NCBI RefSeq assembly: GCF_900187565.1
Contig: NZ_FYED01000011.1
Location: 62,001-126,000, forward strand
Source: Pseudomonas sp. Irchel 3A7
GTDB lineage: Bacteria; Pseudomonadota; Gammaproteobacteria; Pseudomonadales; Pseudomonadaceae
Reading direction: 5' to 3'
DNA length: 64,000 bases
Shown here: positions 1 through 7,487 of the stretch, piece by piece
How the letters are laid out: every line of letters begins with the position of its first letter
Position numbering within the stretch: position 1 is the first letter of the stretch
Program-made: the position numbers and the translations under genes
The notes under the pieces: generated by a model
What the model saw: the letters and a program-made list of their open reading frames with translations, nothing else
What the model was told of the DNA's origin: nothing
The model's database searches: none

Positions 1-2
1 AT

Positions 3-47
3 ACCGGGCTGGACATGCTGCGTTTCAGCCCCAGCCTGCGTAAATGA
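3..47 (+). CDS. C-terminal tail of an upstream gene (partial, uncertain)
   Basis: The window opens in a frame that reads TGLDMLRFSPSLRK and stops at TGA (45-47). A Leu-Arg-Phe-Ser-Pro ending resembles the last residues of some fold-type I (class III) aminotransferases, but fourteen codons are too few to assign a family. A second short frame also closes here, at 39-41, so even the coding call is uncertain. Confidence 0.25.
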   Translation, partial: TGLDMLRFSPSLRK

Positions 48-237
48 AACAACATGCGTAATCGGCTTCTCGTGGTCAACCGTAGAGGCCGAAGATGAAC
101 GGTTCTTCACGTGCGCTACGACAGAAGGGTGCTTTTATATACGCCTGTTCGGCAGGTTGACAGGTAGCAAGCTCAGTATTTTGTAGGGATTTTGTGTCGC
201 GTTTGTGAGGAAACGTGAATGCCGAGTGCTGAATCGA

Positions 238-703
238 TCCCTGTGGGAGCAGGCTTGCCGGGTCGTCGCATCGCAGCGAAGGCGGCCTGACAGCCGACCT
301 GATTTTGGCGGATGCACCAATCCCCTGTGGGAGCTGGCTTGTCGGGTCGCCGCATCGCAGCGAAGGCGGCCTGACAGCCGACCTGATTTTGGCGGATGCA
401 CCCAATCCCCTGTGGGAGCTGGCTTGTCGGGTCGCCGCATCGCAGCGAAGGCGGCCTGACAGCCGACCTGATTTTGGCGGATGCACCCAATCCCCTGTGG
501 GAGCTGGCTTGCCAGCGAAGGCGGCCTGACAGCCGACCTGACTTTGGCGGATGCACCAATCCCCTGTGGGAGCTGGCTTGTCGGGTCGCCGCATCGCAGC
601 GAAGGCGGCCTGACAGTCGACCTGATTTTGGCGGATGCACCAATCCCTTGTGGGAGCGAGCCTGCTCGCGAAGGCGGCCTGACAGCCGACCTGTCTTTTG
701 TTG
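238..703. repeat. Tandem array of six REP-derived units, period 84-85 bp
   Basis: The core TGTGGGAGC recurs near 242, 326, 411, 496, 565 and 649, giving periods of 84, 85, 85, 69 and 84 bp. Each unit runs TGTGGGAGC, then GCTTGTCGGGTCGCC, GCATCGCAGCGAAGGCGGCC, TGACAGCCGACCTGATTTTG and GCGGATGCACC. The fourth unit lacks the GTCGGGTCGCCGCATCG segment, which explains the 69-bp step. The last unit switches to the common GAGCCTGCTCGCGAAGG form of the genome's REP element. The array therefore looks like tandem amplification of a REP plus its flank. Long open frames run through it on both strands but are repeat artefacts. Confidence 0.85.
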
Positions 704-734
704 AGTACATATCCATTGCTGCGGTAACGGCCAC

Positions 735-975
735 CTATGGTTTCGCCCTTACGGCGAGTCCCTTTGGCAAACGCCGGAGTGCCGGCCCAGCCCAAAGGAA
801 CCAAAGGTCTCGCCCCGGCGCCCGGCCCCTCGCCAAGGCTCGGCGTTTCTTCGCTCCGGCATTCATCCGGGGACACTGCCCTCCGGTTGGCTTCGCTGCA
901 CCTACATGCAGCGTGTTCGACTACGTCGAACGGCGCTACGCGCCACTCCCCGGATGAACACCTCCACTCAGCCTG
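735..975. repeat. Probable dispersed Pseudomonas repeat block, non-coding
   Basis: This stretch has no convincing gene. It begins with an inverted GCCCTTACGGCG motif followed by GTCCCTTTGGCAAACGCC and CCCAAAGGAACCAAAGG. From memory, similar blocks recur many times in fluorescens-group genomes; that is recollection and was not checked. It lies between the tandem array and a further copy of the array unit, so the whole 0.2-1.24 kb interval behaves as a repeat-rich island. Confidence 0.4.
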
Positions 976-1050
976 CCGATGGGGCGGGTGGATCAAAATC
1001 AAAAGCAGGCGAGCTGACACTCGACCTGCTTGGTGGGTGTACGCCGTGCC

Positions 1051-1240
1051 CTGTGGGAGCTGGCTTGTCGGGTCGCCGTATCGCAGCGATGGCGGCCTGG
1101 CAGCCGATCTGATTCTCGCGGGTTTACCCAATCCCCTGTGGGAGCGGAGCCTGCTCGCGAAGGTCGTGAACGATAACGCGTCAAGCCAGATGCTTAGCGG
1201 TGCCCGTGGGTTTTTCGCGAGCAGGCTCGCTCCCACAGTG
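1051..1240. repeat. Outlying array unit plus inverted REP pair
   Basis: A diverged copy of the array unit spans about 1051-1135 and carries GCTTGTCGGGTCGCCG and GCAGCGATGGCGGCCTGGCAG. It is followed by TGTGGGAGCGGAGCCTGCTC near 1137 and its inverted partner CGCGAGCAGGCTCGCTCCC near 1217-1235. This arrangement of two head-to-head REPs is repeated across the window. Confidence 0.7.
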
Positions 1241-1271
1241 GATAGAGTCAACCCAAGATAAACCTTCAGTA

Positions 1272-1309
1272 ATTAAAAAAGCCCCAGCTCTTTCGAGTCG
1301 GGGCTTTTG
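1272..1309. terminator. Bidirectional Rho-independent terminator
   Basis: The sequence is AAAAAAGCCCCAGCTC, TTTC, then GAGTCGGGGCTTTTGTG. It gives a GCCCC/GGGGC stem extended by GCTC/GAGT pairing, with an A-run on the left and a T-run on the right. It sits 18 bp beyond the stop of the reductase gene, so it most likely ends the arsR-MFS-xenB operon that runs leftwards. Confidence 0.8.
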
Positions 1310-1327
1310 TGTTTCGCAGGAGAACGA

Positions 1328-2377
1328 TTACAACGTCGGGTAGTCGATGTAACCAACCGGCCCCTTGCCATAGAACAGTTCCGGACGTGGCTCGTTCAGC
1401 GGTGCATCGGCTTTCAGGCGAGCCGGCAAGTCCGGGTTGGCGATGAACGGGATGCCGAAGGCAACGGCGTCGGCCTTGCCGGCGGTCAGCCAGGCGTTGG
1501 CGCTGTCCTTGGTGAAGCGTTCGTTGATGATGTACGGGCCGCCGAAGGCTTCCTTGATCAGTGGGCCGAGGCTGTCGTCGGCTTCTTTTTCGCGGGAGCA
1601 GATGAAGGCGATGCCACGTTTGCCCAGTTCGCGAGCGACGTAGGTGAAGGTTTCGGCCAGGTTGTCGTCACCCATGTCATGGGCGTCGGCGCGCGGTGCC
1701 AGGTGTACGCCGACTCGGCCTGCACCCCAGACTTCGATCGCGGCATCGGTCACTTCCAGCAGCAGGCGGGCACGGTTTTCCAGGGAGCCGCCGTAGTGGT
1801 CGGTGCGCTGGTTGGTGCTGCTTTGCAGGAACTGGTCGAGCAGGTAGCCGTTGGCGCCGTGGATTTCCACGCCATCGAACCCGGCAGCCTTGGCGTTTTC
1901 GGCACCGACGCGGTAAGCGTCGACAATGTCGGCGATCTCAGCGGTTTCCAGCGCGCGCGGCGTCGGGTAGTCGGACAAAGGGCGAACCAGGCTGACGTGG
2001 CCTTTGGGCTGGATGGCACTCGGAGCGACCGGGGCTTCGCCGTTGAGGTACGACTCGTGGGAGACCCGGCCCACGTGCCACAGTTGCAGGAAAATCTTGC
2101 CGCCGGCGCCGTGGATCGCCTTGGTCACGTTGGACCAGCCGCGTACCTGGTCGTTGGACCAGATGCCCGGGGTGTCCGGGTAGCCGACGCCCATCGGGGT
2201 AACCGAGGTGGCTTCGCTGAGGATCAGGCCGGCCGAGGCGCGTTGAACGTAGTACTCGGCCATCAGCGCGTTGGGCACCCGACCTTCGTCGGCGCGGCAG
2301 CGGGTCAGCGGGGCCATGATGATGCGGTTGGCCAGCTCGATGTCGCCCAGTTTGATCGGATCGAAAATAGTCGTCAT
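1328..2377 (-). CDS. xenB: Alkene reductase / xenobiotic reductase (old yellow enzyme family)
   Basis: The product is a 349-residue FMN-dependent NAD(P)H:flavin oxidoreductase of the old yellow enzyme family. It is closest in look to Pseudomonas XenB and E. coli NemA, which reduce activated alkenes such as N-ethylmaleimide and nitro compounds in the cytosol. Visible family marks are IMAPLTRCRADEGRVPNAL near the N-terminus, FLQLWHVGRVSH, and the EIHGANGYLLDQFLQ core with the conserved His-Gly-Ala-Asn. A ribosome site AAGAGAGC precedes the ATG. It is the last gene of a leftward operon behind an MFS gene (21 bp gap) and an ArsR regulator, suggesting electrophile-responsive expression. The exact substrate is inferred. 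Confidence 0.9.
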   Translation of the reverse strand: MTTIFDPIKLGDIELANRIIMAPLTRCRADEGRVPNALMAEYYVQRASAGLILSEATSVTPMGVGYPDTPGIWSNDQVRGWSNVTKAIHGAGGKIFLQLWHVGRVSHESYLNGEAPVAPSAIQPKGHVSLVRPLSDYPTPRALETAEIADIVDAYRVGAENAKAAGFDGVEIHGANGYLLDQFLQSSTNQRTDHYGGSLENRARLLLEVTDAAIEVWGAGRVGVHLAPRADAHDMGDDNLAETFTYVARELGKRGIAFICSREKEADDSLGPLIKEAFGGPYIINERFTKDSANAWLTAGKADAVAFGIPFIANPDLPARLKADAPLNEPRPELFYGKGPVGYIDYPTL

Positions 2378-2398
2378 GAAATTGCTCTCTTATGAAGA

Positions 2399-3565
2399 TC
2401 AGTTGGTAACAGGGGCCAGCTCGGGATTACCGCTCTGACGGAAAGTGATCAGGGTCGCCAGCAGGGCGAGTACCGCCAGGGCCGCAGCCGCCAGGGGCAC
2501 GCTGGTCAGGCCGAAACCGTGGGCGATGACGCTGCCACCGACCCAGGCACCCAAGGCGTTGCCGACGTTGAAGGCGCCGATGTTCAAGGTCGAGACCAGG
2601 TTGGGTGCCGCCTTGCCGTAGGTCACCACGTTGACTTGCAGGGCAGGCACGGCGGCGAAACACGCGGTGGCCCAGAGGAACAGGGTGATCTCGGTCGGAA
2701 TCAGCGCGACGCTGGTCCAGGTCAGCACCGTGGACACCACGGCCATCGAGATGAAGACGCCGATCAGCGTTGCGGCCAGGCCCTTGTCAGCCAGTTTGCC
2801 GCCGATGATGTTGCCGACGGTCAGGCCCAGGCCGATGAGCATCAGGGTCCAGGTCACGCCACGGGGCGAGACGCCGGTGACTTCGCCCAACAGTGGCGCC
2901 ACATAAGTGAACAGGGTGAACACCGAAGCGGCGAACAGCGCGGTCATGCTCAGGGACAACCAGATACCGGCGCCTTTGAGGGCACGCAGTTCGGCACGCA
3001 TGTCGAGTTTTTCTTCGTCGCGCTTGGCCGGCAGGAAGCGAATCAAGCCGATCAATGCAATGACGCCGATCACGGTGACCGCCCAGAAGGTCGAGCGCCA
3101 GCCGGCTTCCTGACCGAGCGCCGTGCCCAGCGGCACGCCGAGGACGTTGGCCAGGGTCAGGCCGGTGAACATCAGCGCTACGGCCGAGGCGCGTTTGTTG
3201 GCCGGCACCAGGCCCGCCGCTACGACCGAACCGATACCGAAGAAAGCTCCGTGGCACAGGGCGGTGACGACACGGGCGAACATCAGCACGTTGTAGTCAC
3301 TGGCCACCGCACAGAGCAGGTTGCCGACAATGAAGATGCCCATCAACGTTACCAGGGCGGCCTTGCGCGGCAGCCTGGCGGTGGCCAGCGCCATGAACGG
3401 CGCACCGATGGCCACGCCCAGGGCGTAACCGGTCACCAGCCAGCCGGCGCCGGGGATCGACACACCGAGGTCGGCCGCCACGTTGGGCAACAGGCCCATG
3501 ATGACGAATTCGGTGGTGCCGATGGCGAAGGCGCTCAAGGCCAATATGAGTAGCGAGAGGGGCAT
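2399..3565 (-). CDS. MFS efflux transporter, DHA1 / AraJ-YdhP type
   Basis: A 388-residue, strongly hydrophobic protein with about twelve membrane segments. The N-terminal FAIGTTEFVIMGLLPNVA motif is characteristic of the drug:H+ antiporter-1 subgroup that includes AraJ and YdhP, inner-membrane proton-driven exporters of small molecules. It lies between arsR (36 bp upstream) and the reductase (21 bp downstream), all on the minus strand. Export and reduction of one toxic compound under shared control is therefore plausible. The substrate cannot be read from the sequence. The weak ribosome site AAAGGTATT precedes the ATG. Confidence 0.87.
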   Translation of the reverse strand: MPLSLLILALSAFAIGTTEFVIMGLLPNVAADLGVSIPGAGWLVTGYALGVAIGAPFMALATARLPRKAALVTLMGIFIVGNLLCAVASDYNVLMFARVVTALCHGAFFGIGSVVAAGLVPANKRASAVALMFTGLTLANVLGVPLGTALGQEAGWRSTFWAVTVIGVIALIGLIRFLPAKRDEEKLDMRAELRALKGAGIWLSLSMTALFAASVFTLFTYVAPLLGEVTGVSPRGVTWTLMLIGLGLTVGNIIGGKLADKGLAATLIGVFISMAVVSTVLTWTSVALIPTEITLFLWATACFAAVPALQVNVVTYGKAAPNLVSTLNIGAFNVGNALGAWVGGSVIAHGFGLTSVPLAAAALAVLALLATLITFRQSGNPELAPVTN

Positions 3566-3601
3566 GGGGTAATACCTTTTTTGGCTTACTGACGTTAAGG
3601 G

Positions 3602-3904
3602 TCAGAGCTCTTTGCTGAAGACTTTGAGGAACTCCTGGATGGTTTCCTCGTTACGTTTGAAAAAGTGCCACTGGCCGACTTTGCGGCTGCTGATCAGGCC
3701 GGCACGTTGCAGGGTCGCCAGGTGTGCGGACACCGTGGACTGCGACAACCCGCAACGTTGATCGATCTGCCCGGCGCAAACGCCGTGCTCGTTGCTGTGA
3801 GACTGATCGGGGAATTCGACGGTCGGGTCTTTTAGCCAGTGCAGGATGTCTCGCCGTACCGGGTGCGCCAGGGCTTTTATTATTTCGTCGAGGTCAATGT
3901 TCAT
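3602..3904 (-). CDS. ArsR-family winged-helix repressor
   Basis: A 100-residue helix-turn-helix protein. The recognition helix is GLSQSTVSAHLATLQRAGLI (residues about 52-71), typical of ArsR/SmtB repressors. Two cysteines, Cys43 and Cys51, flank the start of the DNA-binding helix. They are candidates for metal, redox or electrophile sensing, which would suit the downstream reductase and exporter; this is inference. It is the first gene of the leftward operon and is preceded by repeated AT-rich CGCGAT/TATATCG sites, so autoregulation is likely. No arsenic genes are near. Confidence 0.88.
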   Translation of the reverse strand: MNIDLDEIIKALAHPVRRDILHWLKDPTVEFPDQSHSNEHGVCAGQIDQRCGLSQSTVSAHLATLQRAGLISSRKVGQWHFFKRNEETIQEFLKVFSKEL

Positions 3905-3932
3905 GATCGGGGGCTCGTGATTAGTAAAACGC

Positions 3933-4028
3933 TATATCGCGATGAAGCGAACTTTAAATCGGTATTTCGCGATATTCCAATATGATTTCGATCTGACGAC
4001 CGCGTAAATCGATATATCGGGTTATAAC
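3933..4028. promoter_or_regulatory. Three operator-like sites between arsR and acpH
   Basis: The divergent gap holds TATATCGCGATG (3933-3944), ATTTCGCGATAT (3964-3975) and the perfect palindrome CGATATATCG (4010-4019), followed by GGGTTATAAC. The first two share the core TCGCGAT with AT-rich flanks in opposite orientation. Repeated near-palindromes of this size upstream of an ArsR gene are typical of autoregulatory operators. The assignment to this repressor is inferred from position. Confidence 0.55.
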
Positions 4029-4076
4029 GATACGGGGATTGTATAGGCACAAGGGCGCCAGTGCTAAGCTGCGCCC

Positions 4077-4655
4077 ATGAACTATCTCGCACATCTTCAC
4101 CTCGGTGGCCAGCGTCCCGGTCAATTGCTCGGCAGTCTCTATGGCGATTTCGTCAAGGGACGGCTGCAAGGGCAGTTCGACCCGGAGATCGAGGCGGCCA
4201 TCCAGCTGCATCGCAGCATCGACGTGTTCACCGACCGCCATCCGTTGGTGGATGCCTCGTTGTCGCGTTTTTCCCTGACCCGCCGGCGTTATGCCGGGAT
4301 CGTTCTCGACGTATTTTTTGATCACTGCCTGGCACGGGACTGGACGCTGTACGCGGACCGGCCGCTGGAGTTGTTCACCTCCGACGTGTACCGGGTGCTG
4401 TCCAGCCAGCCGCAACTGCCGGAGCGCCTGGCGCGGATCGCGCCGCACATGGTCGCCAATGACTGGTTGGGTTCGTATCAGGAGTTTGAAGTGCTGGAAC
4501 AGGTATTGCGGGGGATTTCTCGGCGCTTGACCCGGCCCGAAGAGCTGGCCGCCGCGATGCAGGAATTGCGGGTGTTGTATGAGCCGTTGAGCGAGGATTT
4601 CCGGTTGTTTTACCCGCAGTTGCAGGCATTTGCCCAAAACCGACCGGCAACATAG
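4077..4655 (+). CDS. acpH: Acyl carrier protein phosphodiesterase
   Basis: A 192-residue cytosolic hydrolase that removes the 4'-phosphopantetheine arm from holo-ACP, converting it to apo-ACP. The start MNYLAHLHLG, the GDFVKG segment, IQLHRSIDVFTDRHPLV and DVFFDHCLARDW are hallmark blocks of the AcpH family, with the His/Asp residues expected for this HD-related metal-dependent fold. It is a single gene divergent from arsR. An inverted REP pair follows it. Confidence 0.92.
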   Translation: MNYLAHLHLGGQRPGQLLGSLYGDFVKGRLQGQFDPEIEAAIQLHRSIDVFTDRHPLVDASLSRFSLTRRRYAGIVLDVFFDHCLARDWTLYADRPLELFTSDVYRVLSSQPQLPERLARIAPHMVANDWLGSYQEFEVLEQVLRGISRRLTRPEELAAAMQELRVLYEPLSEDFRLFYPQLQAFAQNRPAT

Positions 4656-4660
4656 ATCAC

Positions 4661-4752
4661 TGTGGGGGCGGGCTTGCCCGCGATGGCGATGTGTCAGTTA
4701 ACACATGCATCGGATGATCCGGCCTCATCGCGGGCAAGCCCGCTCCCACAGG
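4661..4752. repeat. Inverted REP pair (GGGCTTGCCCGCGA subtype)
   Basis: TGTGGGGGCGGGCTTGCCCGCGA is followed about 45 bp later by its inverse TCGCGGGCAAGCCCGCTCCC. The pair fills the gap between the convergent acpH and olsA genes and may act as a transcript end or stabiliser. Confidence 0.85.
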
Positions 4753-4761
4753 GAAATGTGT

Positions 4762-5553
4762 TCAGGCTGCAATCGCAGGACGCATCGGGGCTTGTTGAGG
4801 CTCGACCACGGCTCCAAACAACGCCTTCTGCACCGCCTGCTGCGCTTCGAACGCCAGTGCGGCACGTTCGCGGCCTTCGCAAGGGATCGGCTTGAGCAGG
4901 TGAATCTCCGCCGCGCCGCGGTCATTGGCAAACAAGCGCATCAGGTGCGAGAGCAAATCATCATCGCCAATGAACGGCGCCAGCGTATCGGGCTCACCGT
5001 TGCGAACATAACGAATCGCCACCGGCTGCAGCTTCACCTCGGAATCGATCGCCGCCGACAGCAAGCGACCGTGGAAAGTGCGCAGCGAACGGCCATCGGT
5101 GGTGGTGCCTTCGGGGAACATCAGCAGCGGGTGTGCCTGTTGCAGGTGGCGGGTCATCTGTTTGCGGATCAACTGGCTGTCGCCTGAACCGCGACGGATA
5201 AACAGGCTGCCGGCCTTGGCCGCCAACCAGCCCGCCACCGGCCAGGTGCGCACTTCGGCCTTGGACAGGAACGACAGCGGCGTGAGCATCCCCAGCAACG
5301 GGATGTCGGTCCAGGACACGTGGTTGCTGACCCAGAGCATCGGGGTCTTCGGCAACTCACCGTGCACGGTCACATCGAAGGGCAGGGCGTTGCTCAGGCG
5401 CGCCATGAAAAACCGCGACCAGCGCTGGCGGCGGACCATCGAGTGAGCCAGGCCCAGGCGTTCGAACACGCCGAACACAGTGGCCATGCTCAGGCCGAGC
5501 GCAACCACCAGCAGCACTCGTGCGATTCGCGCGTACACGCGCAACCGACGCAT
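4762..5553 (-). CDS. olsA: Lyso-ornithine lipid O-acyltransferase
   Basis: A 263-residue membrane-bound 1-acylglycerol-3-phosphate-acyltransferase-like enzyme. In ornithine-lipid synthesis it adds the second fatty acid to lyso-ornithine lipid. An N-terminal membrane segment (about residues 10-30) is followed by the acyltransferase signature NHVSWTD and by FPEGTT. The ATG was chosen because it overlaps the stop of olsB by one base (TAATG), a sign of translational coupling; a longer frame upstream runs inside olsB. The pairing with olsB supports OlsA over PlsC. The stop lies ten bases from a REP. Confidence 0.88.
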   Translation of the reverse strand: MRRLRVYARIARVLLVVALGLSMATVFGVFERLGLAHSMVRRQRWSRFFMARLSNALPFDVTVHGELPKTPMLWVSNHVSWTDIPLLGMLTPLSFLSKAEVRTWPVAGWLAAKAGSLFIRRGSGDSQLIRKQMTRHLQQAHPLLMFPEGTTTDGRSLRTFHGRLLSAAIDSEVKLQPVAIRYVRNGEPDTLAPFIGDDDLLSHLMRLFANDRGAAEIHLLKPIPCEGRERAALAFEAQQAVQKALFGAVVEPQQAPMRPAIAA

Positions 5554-6308
5554 TACACCGCCGCCTTGAAGTGTTTGGCGTAGCGCGGGCAGAGTTCGTC
5601 GCGCTTGAGCAGGATGAACACGTCGGCGACCTGGAAGTCTTCGTCCCAGCACGGCTCGCCGCAAATCTTCGCCCCCAGGCGCATGTAGGCCTTGAGCAGT
5701 GGCGGCATTTCCGCGATGACGTTCGATGGGATATCCAGGGTCGGCAGCGGTTTTTTCGGCTCGGCCCGCAGGTGTTCGGTGCACAGGTAACGTTCGCGCA
5801 GACGCTGCATGATCGCATGGGCCTGGATGCCGCCGTCCTGCATCGGGATGCTCGCGCAACCCATCAGATAGCTGTAGCCGCCCTGGTTCAGCACTTCGGC
5901 CAGTTCACCCCAGAGCACGGCGATGGTGCCGCCGTTGCGGTAGGCCGGGTCGACGCAGGTACGGCCGATTTCCAGGATGGGGCCTTGCAGATGGACCAGG
6001 CCATGCAGGCTGAATTCTTCTTCGCTGTAGAATTTACCCAGGCTGCTGGCAGCCGTGTGGTCGAGCAAACGGGTGGTCGCCACCAGGCGCCCGGTGTTCA
6101 AGTCGCGCACACCGATATGGGCGCAATGAACATCGTAGTCGTCCATGTCCAGACCCTGCTCCGCGCCTTTCAGCTTGGCATTGAACTCGCCGCTGAACAC
6201 GTTGAAGCGCAAAGCCTGTGCCTCTTGCAAAGCCTCGGCGCCCACCAGGCGTTCGGCTTGCAGGCGGCGTTCGTTGCCGGTGTCGCTGATGCGGGCGATC
6301 TGAGTCAT
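5553..6308 (-). CDS. olsB: L-ornithine N-alpha-acyltransferase
   Basis: A 251-residue GNAT-fold enzyme that transfers a 3-hydroxyacyl group from ACP to ornithine, the first step of phosphorus-free ornithine-lipid synthesis. Family blocks seen are EAQALRFNVFSGEF, DVHCAHIGVRD, LVATTRLL, EIGRTCVDPAYRNGGTIAVLW (the acyl-donor loop) and YLMGCASIPM. It forms a coupled operon with olsA. In Pseudomonas, OlsB and OlsA are separate proteins in this order. These lipids are usually made under phosphate limitation, but no clear Pho box was identified in the 155-bp upstream gap. Confidence 0.92.
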   Translation of the reverse strand: MTQIARISDTGNERRLQAERLVGAEALQEAQALRFNVFSGEFNAKLKGAEQGLDMDDYDVHCAHIGVRDLNTGRLVATTRLLDHTAASSLGKFYSEEEFSLHGLVHLQGPILEIGRTCVDPAYRNGGTIAVLWGELAEVLNQGGYSYLMGCASIPMQDGGIQAHAIMQRLRERYLCTEHLRAEPKKPLPTLDIPSNVIAEMPPLLKAYMRLGAKICGEPCWDEDFQVADVFILLKRDELCPRYAKHFKAAV

Positions 6309-6463
6309 GGCGAATCTCCGTGCGGGCTGCTCACCCGTCTTTGGGTTACAGCGGATCGACTTTCTTTATCCAGCCTTGTTGTGCAAAGTCAGGCTATGTA
6401 GCCCCGGTGTCATCGCCATTAAGCTTTGGTGATGCTTATATGACAGCCCACAAGGAGCCTCTT

Positions 6464-7342
6464 ATGCCCTGGCAAACCCTGTTGAATCGCCGCGATCGCT
6501 TGCCCGCCTACCCGGACCTGGGCGAGGGTTTCGTGACGCTGTTGCAGCAGCTGGGCAACGTCACCCCGTTTGAACTGGCGGTGGTCGGTGGACGCATGAT
6601 GGCGACACCGGGACTGGCGTTTCTGGTGGGGTATCAGGCGGCGTTGCGCATGCTCTGGCCGAGCGCGCCGCCCAGCCTTGGCGCGCTGTGCGCCACCGAA
6701 CAGCGCAGCCTGCGGGTGGCGAGCATGCAGACTCGCTTGAGGGATTTGCGCTTGAGCGGGCAAAAGGATTTCGTCACCGCGGGCGACGCCGCCGACTGGT
6801 TGCTGGTCGCTGCGCGTTGCGAACAACCCGGCGAAAATCCGCGCCTGAGCCTGGCCGTGGTCTATCCCGATGAACCGGGGGTGCGGGTGGAGAAACTCCC
6901 GGCGATCCCGTTGATGCCGGACATCAGCCACGGTCGGTTGTTTTTGGATAACGCGCTGTGCGAATTGCTGGCAGGGGATGGGTGGGATGCCTACGTCAAA
7001 CCGTTTCGCACCCTGGAAGACATTTATGTGCTGAGCGCGATGACGGCATGGCTGTATGGCGTCGGCCAGGACAGCGACTGGCCGCAATCCCTGCAACTGC
7101 GGTTACTGGCGTTGCTGGCCGGTTGTGCCGAAGTCAGCCGCCAGGCGCCCGGCAATCAAGCTGGACATGTATTGCTGGGTGGATTGTTTGCACAGTTCGA
7201 GGGGCTCAAGGCTGAAGTGAATAAGGCGTTGGTCGAAGGGCCGCCGGAGTGGGCGGCGATGTGGCAGCGCGATCAAGCGGTGATGGATCTGGCTGCGGGA
7301 GCGCGGGTGAAGCGGTTGGCCAAGGCGTTGGCGGCGTATTGA
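6464..7342 (+). CDS. Acyl-CoA-dehydrogenase-like protein
   Basis: A 292-residue protein, divergent from olsBA. The segment LRDLRLSGQKDFVTAGDAADWLLVAARCE matches the substrate-flavin contact region of acyl-CoA dehydrogenases in pattern, and the C-terminal half is helical with Ala/Leu-rich repeats. It is shorter than a normal acyl-CoA dehydrogenase (about 380) and lacks an obvious catalytic Glu motif, so it may be a degenerate or accessory member. The start was set at 6464 because AAGGAG lies seven bases upstream; an earlier ATG at 6440 lacks one. Role unknown. Confidence 0.75.
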   Translation: MPWQTLLNRRDRLPAYPDLGEGFVTLLQQLGNVTPFELAVVGGRMMATPGLAFLVGYQAALRMLWPSAPPSLGALCATEQRSLRVASMQTRLRDLRLSGQKDFVTAGDAADWLLVAARCEQPGENPRLSLAVVYPDEPGVRVEKLPAIPLMPDISHGRLFLDNALCELLAGDGWDAYVKPFRTLEDIYVLSAMTAWLYGVGQDSDWPQSLQLRLLALLAGCAEVSRQAPGNQAGHVLLGGLFAQFEGLKAEVNKALVEGPPEWAAMWQRDQAVMDLAAGARVKRLAKALAAY

Positions 7343-7350
7343 CGGGCCCC

Positions 7351-7407
7351 TTCGCGAGCACAGTTTGAAATGCATTCCCCTGTGGGAGCGAGCCTGCTCG
7401 CGAAGGC
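7351..7407. repeat. REP element with truncated partner
   Basis: TTCGCGAGCA (7351-7360) is a cut-off inverted copy facing the complete TGTGGGAGCGAGCCTGCTCG near 7381-7400. It lies between two plus-strand genes. Confidence 0.75.
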
Positions 7408-7487
7408 GATACTACAGACGATACAAATCCCGGAACTGTCATCAACCTCGACTAGGCTCAGCAGGTTATTCACCCTGAGCCCTCGTC

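Noticed and set aside
238..703. Possible CRISPR array in the tandem repeats
   Set aside because: Units are nearly identical over their whole length, so there are no distinct spacers, and no cas genes are present.
76..1251. Long open frames on both strands through the first 1.25 kb
   Set aside because: They are produced by the repeated units, whose period of 84 bp keeps frame. Translations are reiterations of REP-like peptide (ASAKIRSAVRPPSLRC) and lack family resemblance and ribosome sites.
1307..2395. Long plus-strand frame opposite the reductase gene
   Set aside because: It is an antisense shadow of a GC-rich gene. The minus-strand product is a clear old yellow enzyme with a ribosome site.
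4762..5859. Extended olsA frame of 365 codons
   Set aside because: The extra N-terminus lies inside olsB in another frame. The TAATG overlap start gives the normal enzyme length.
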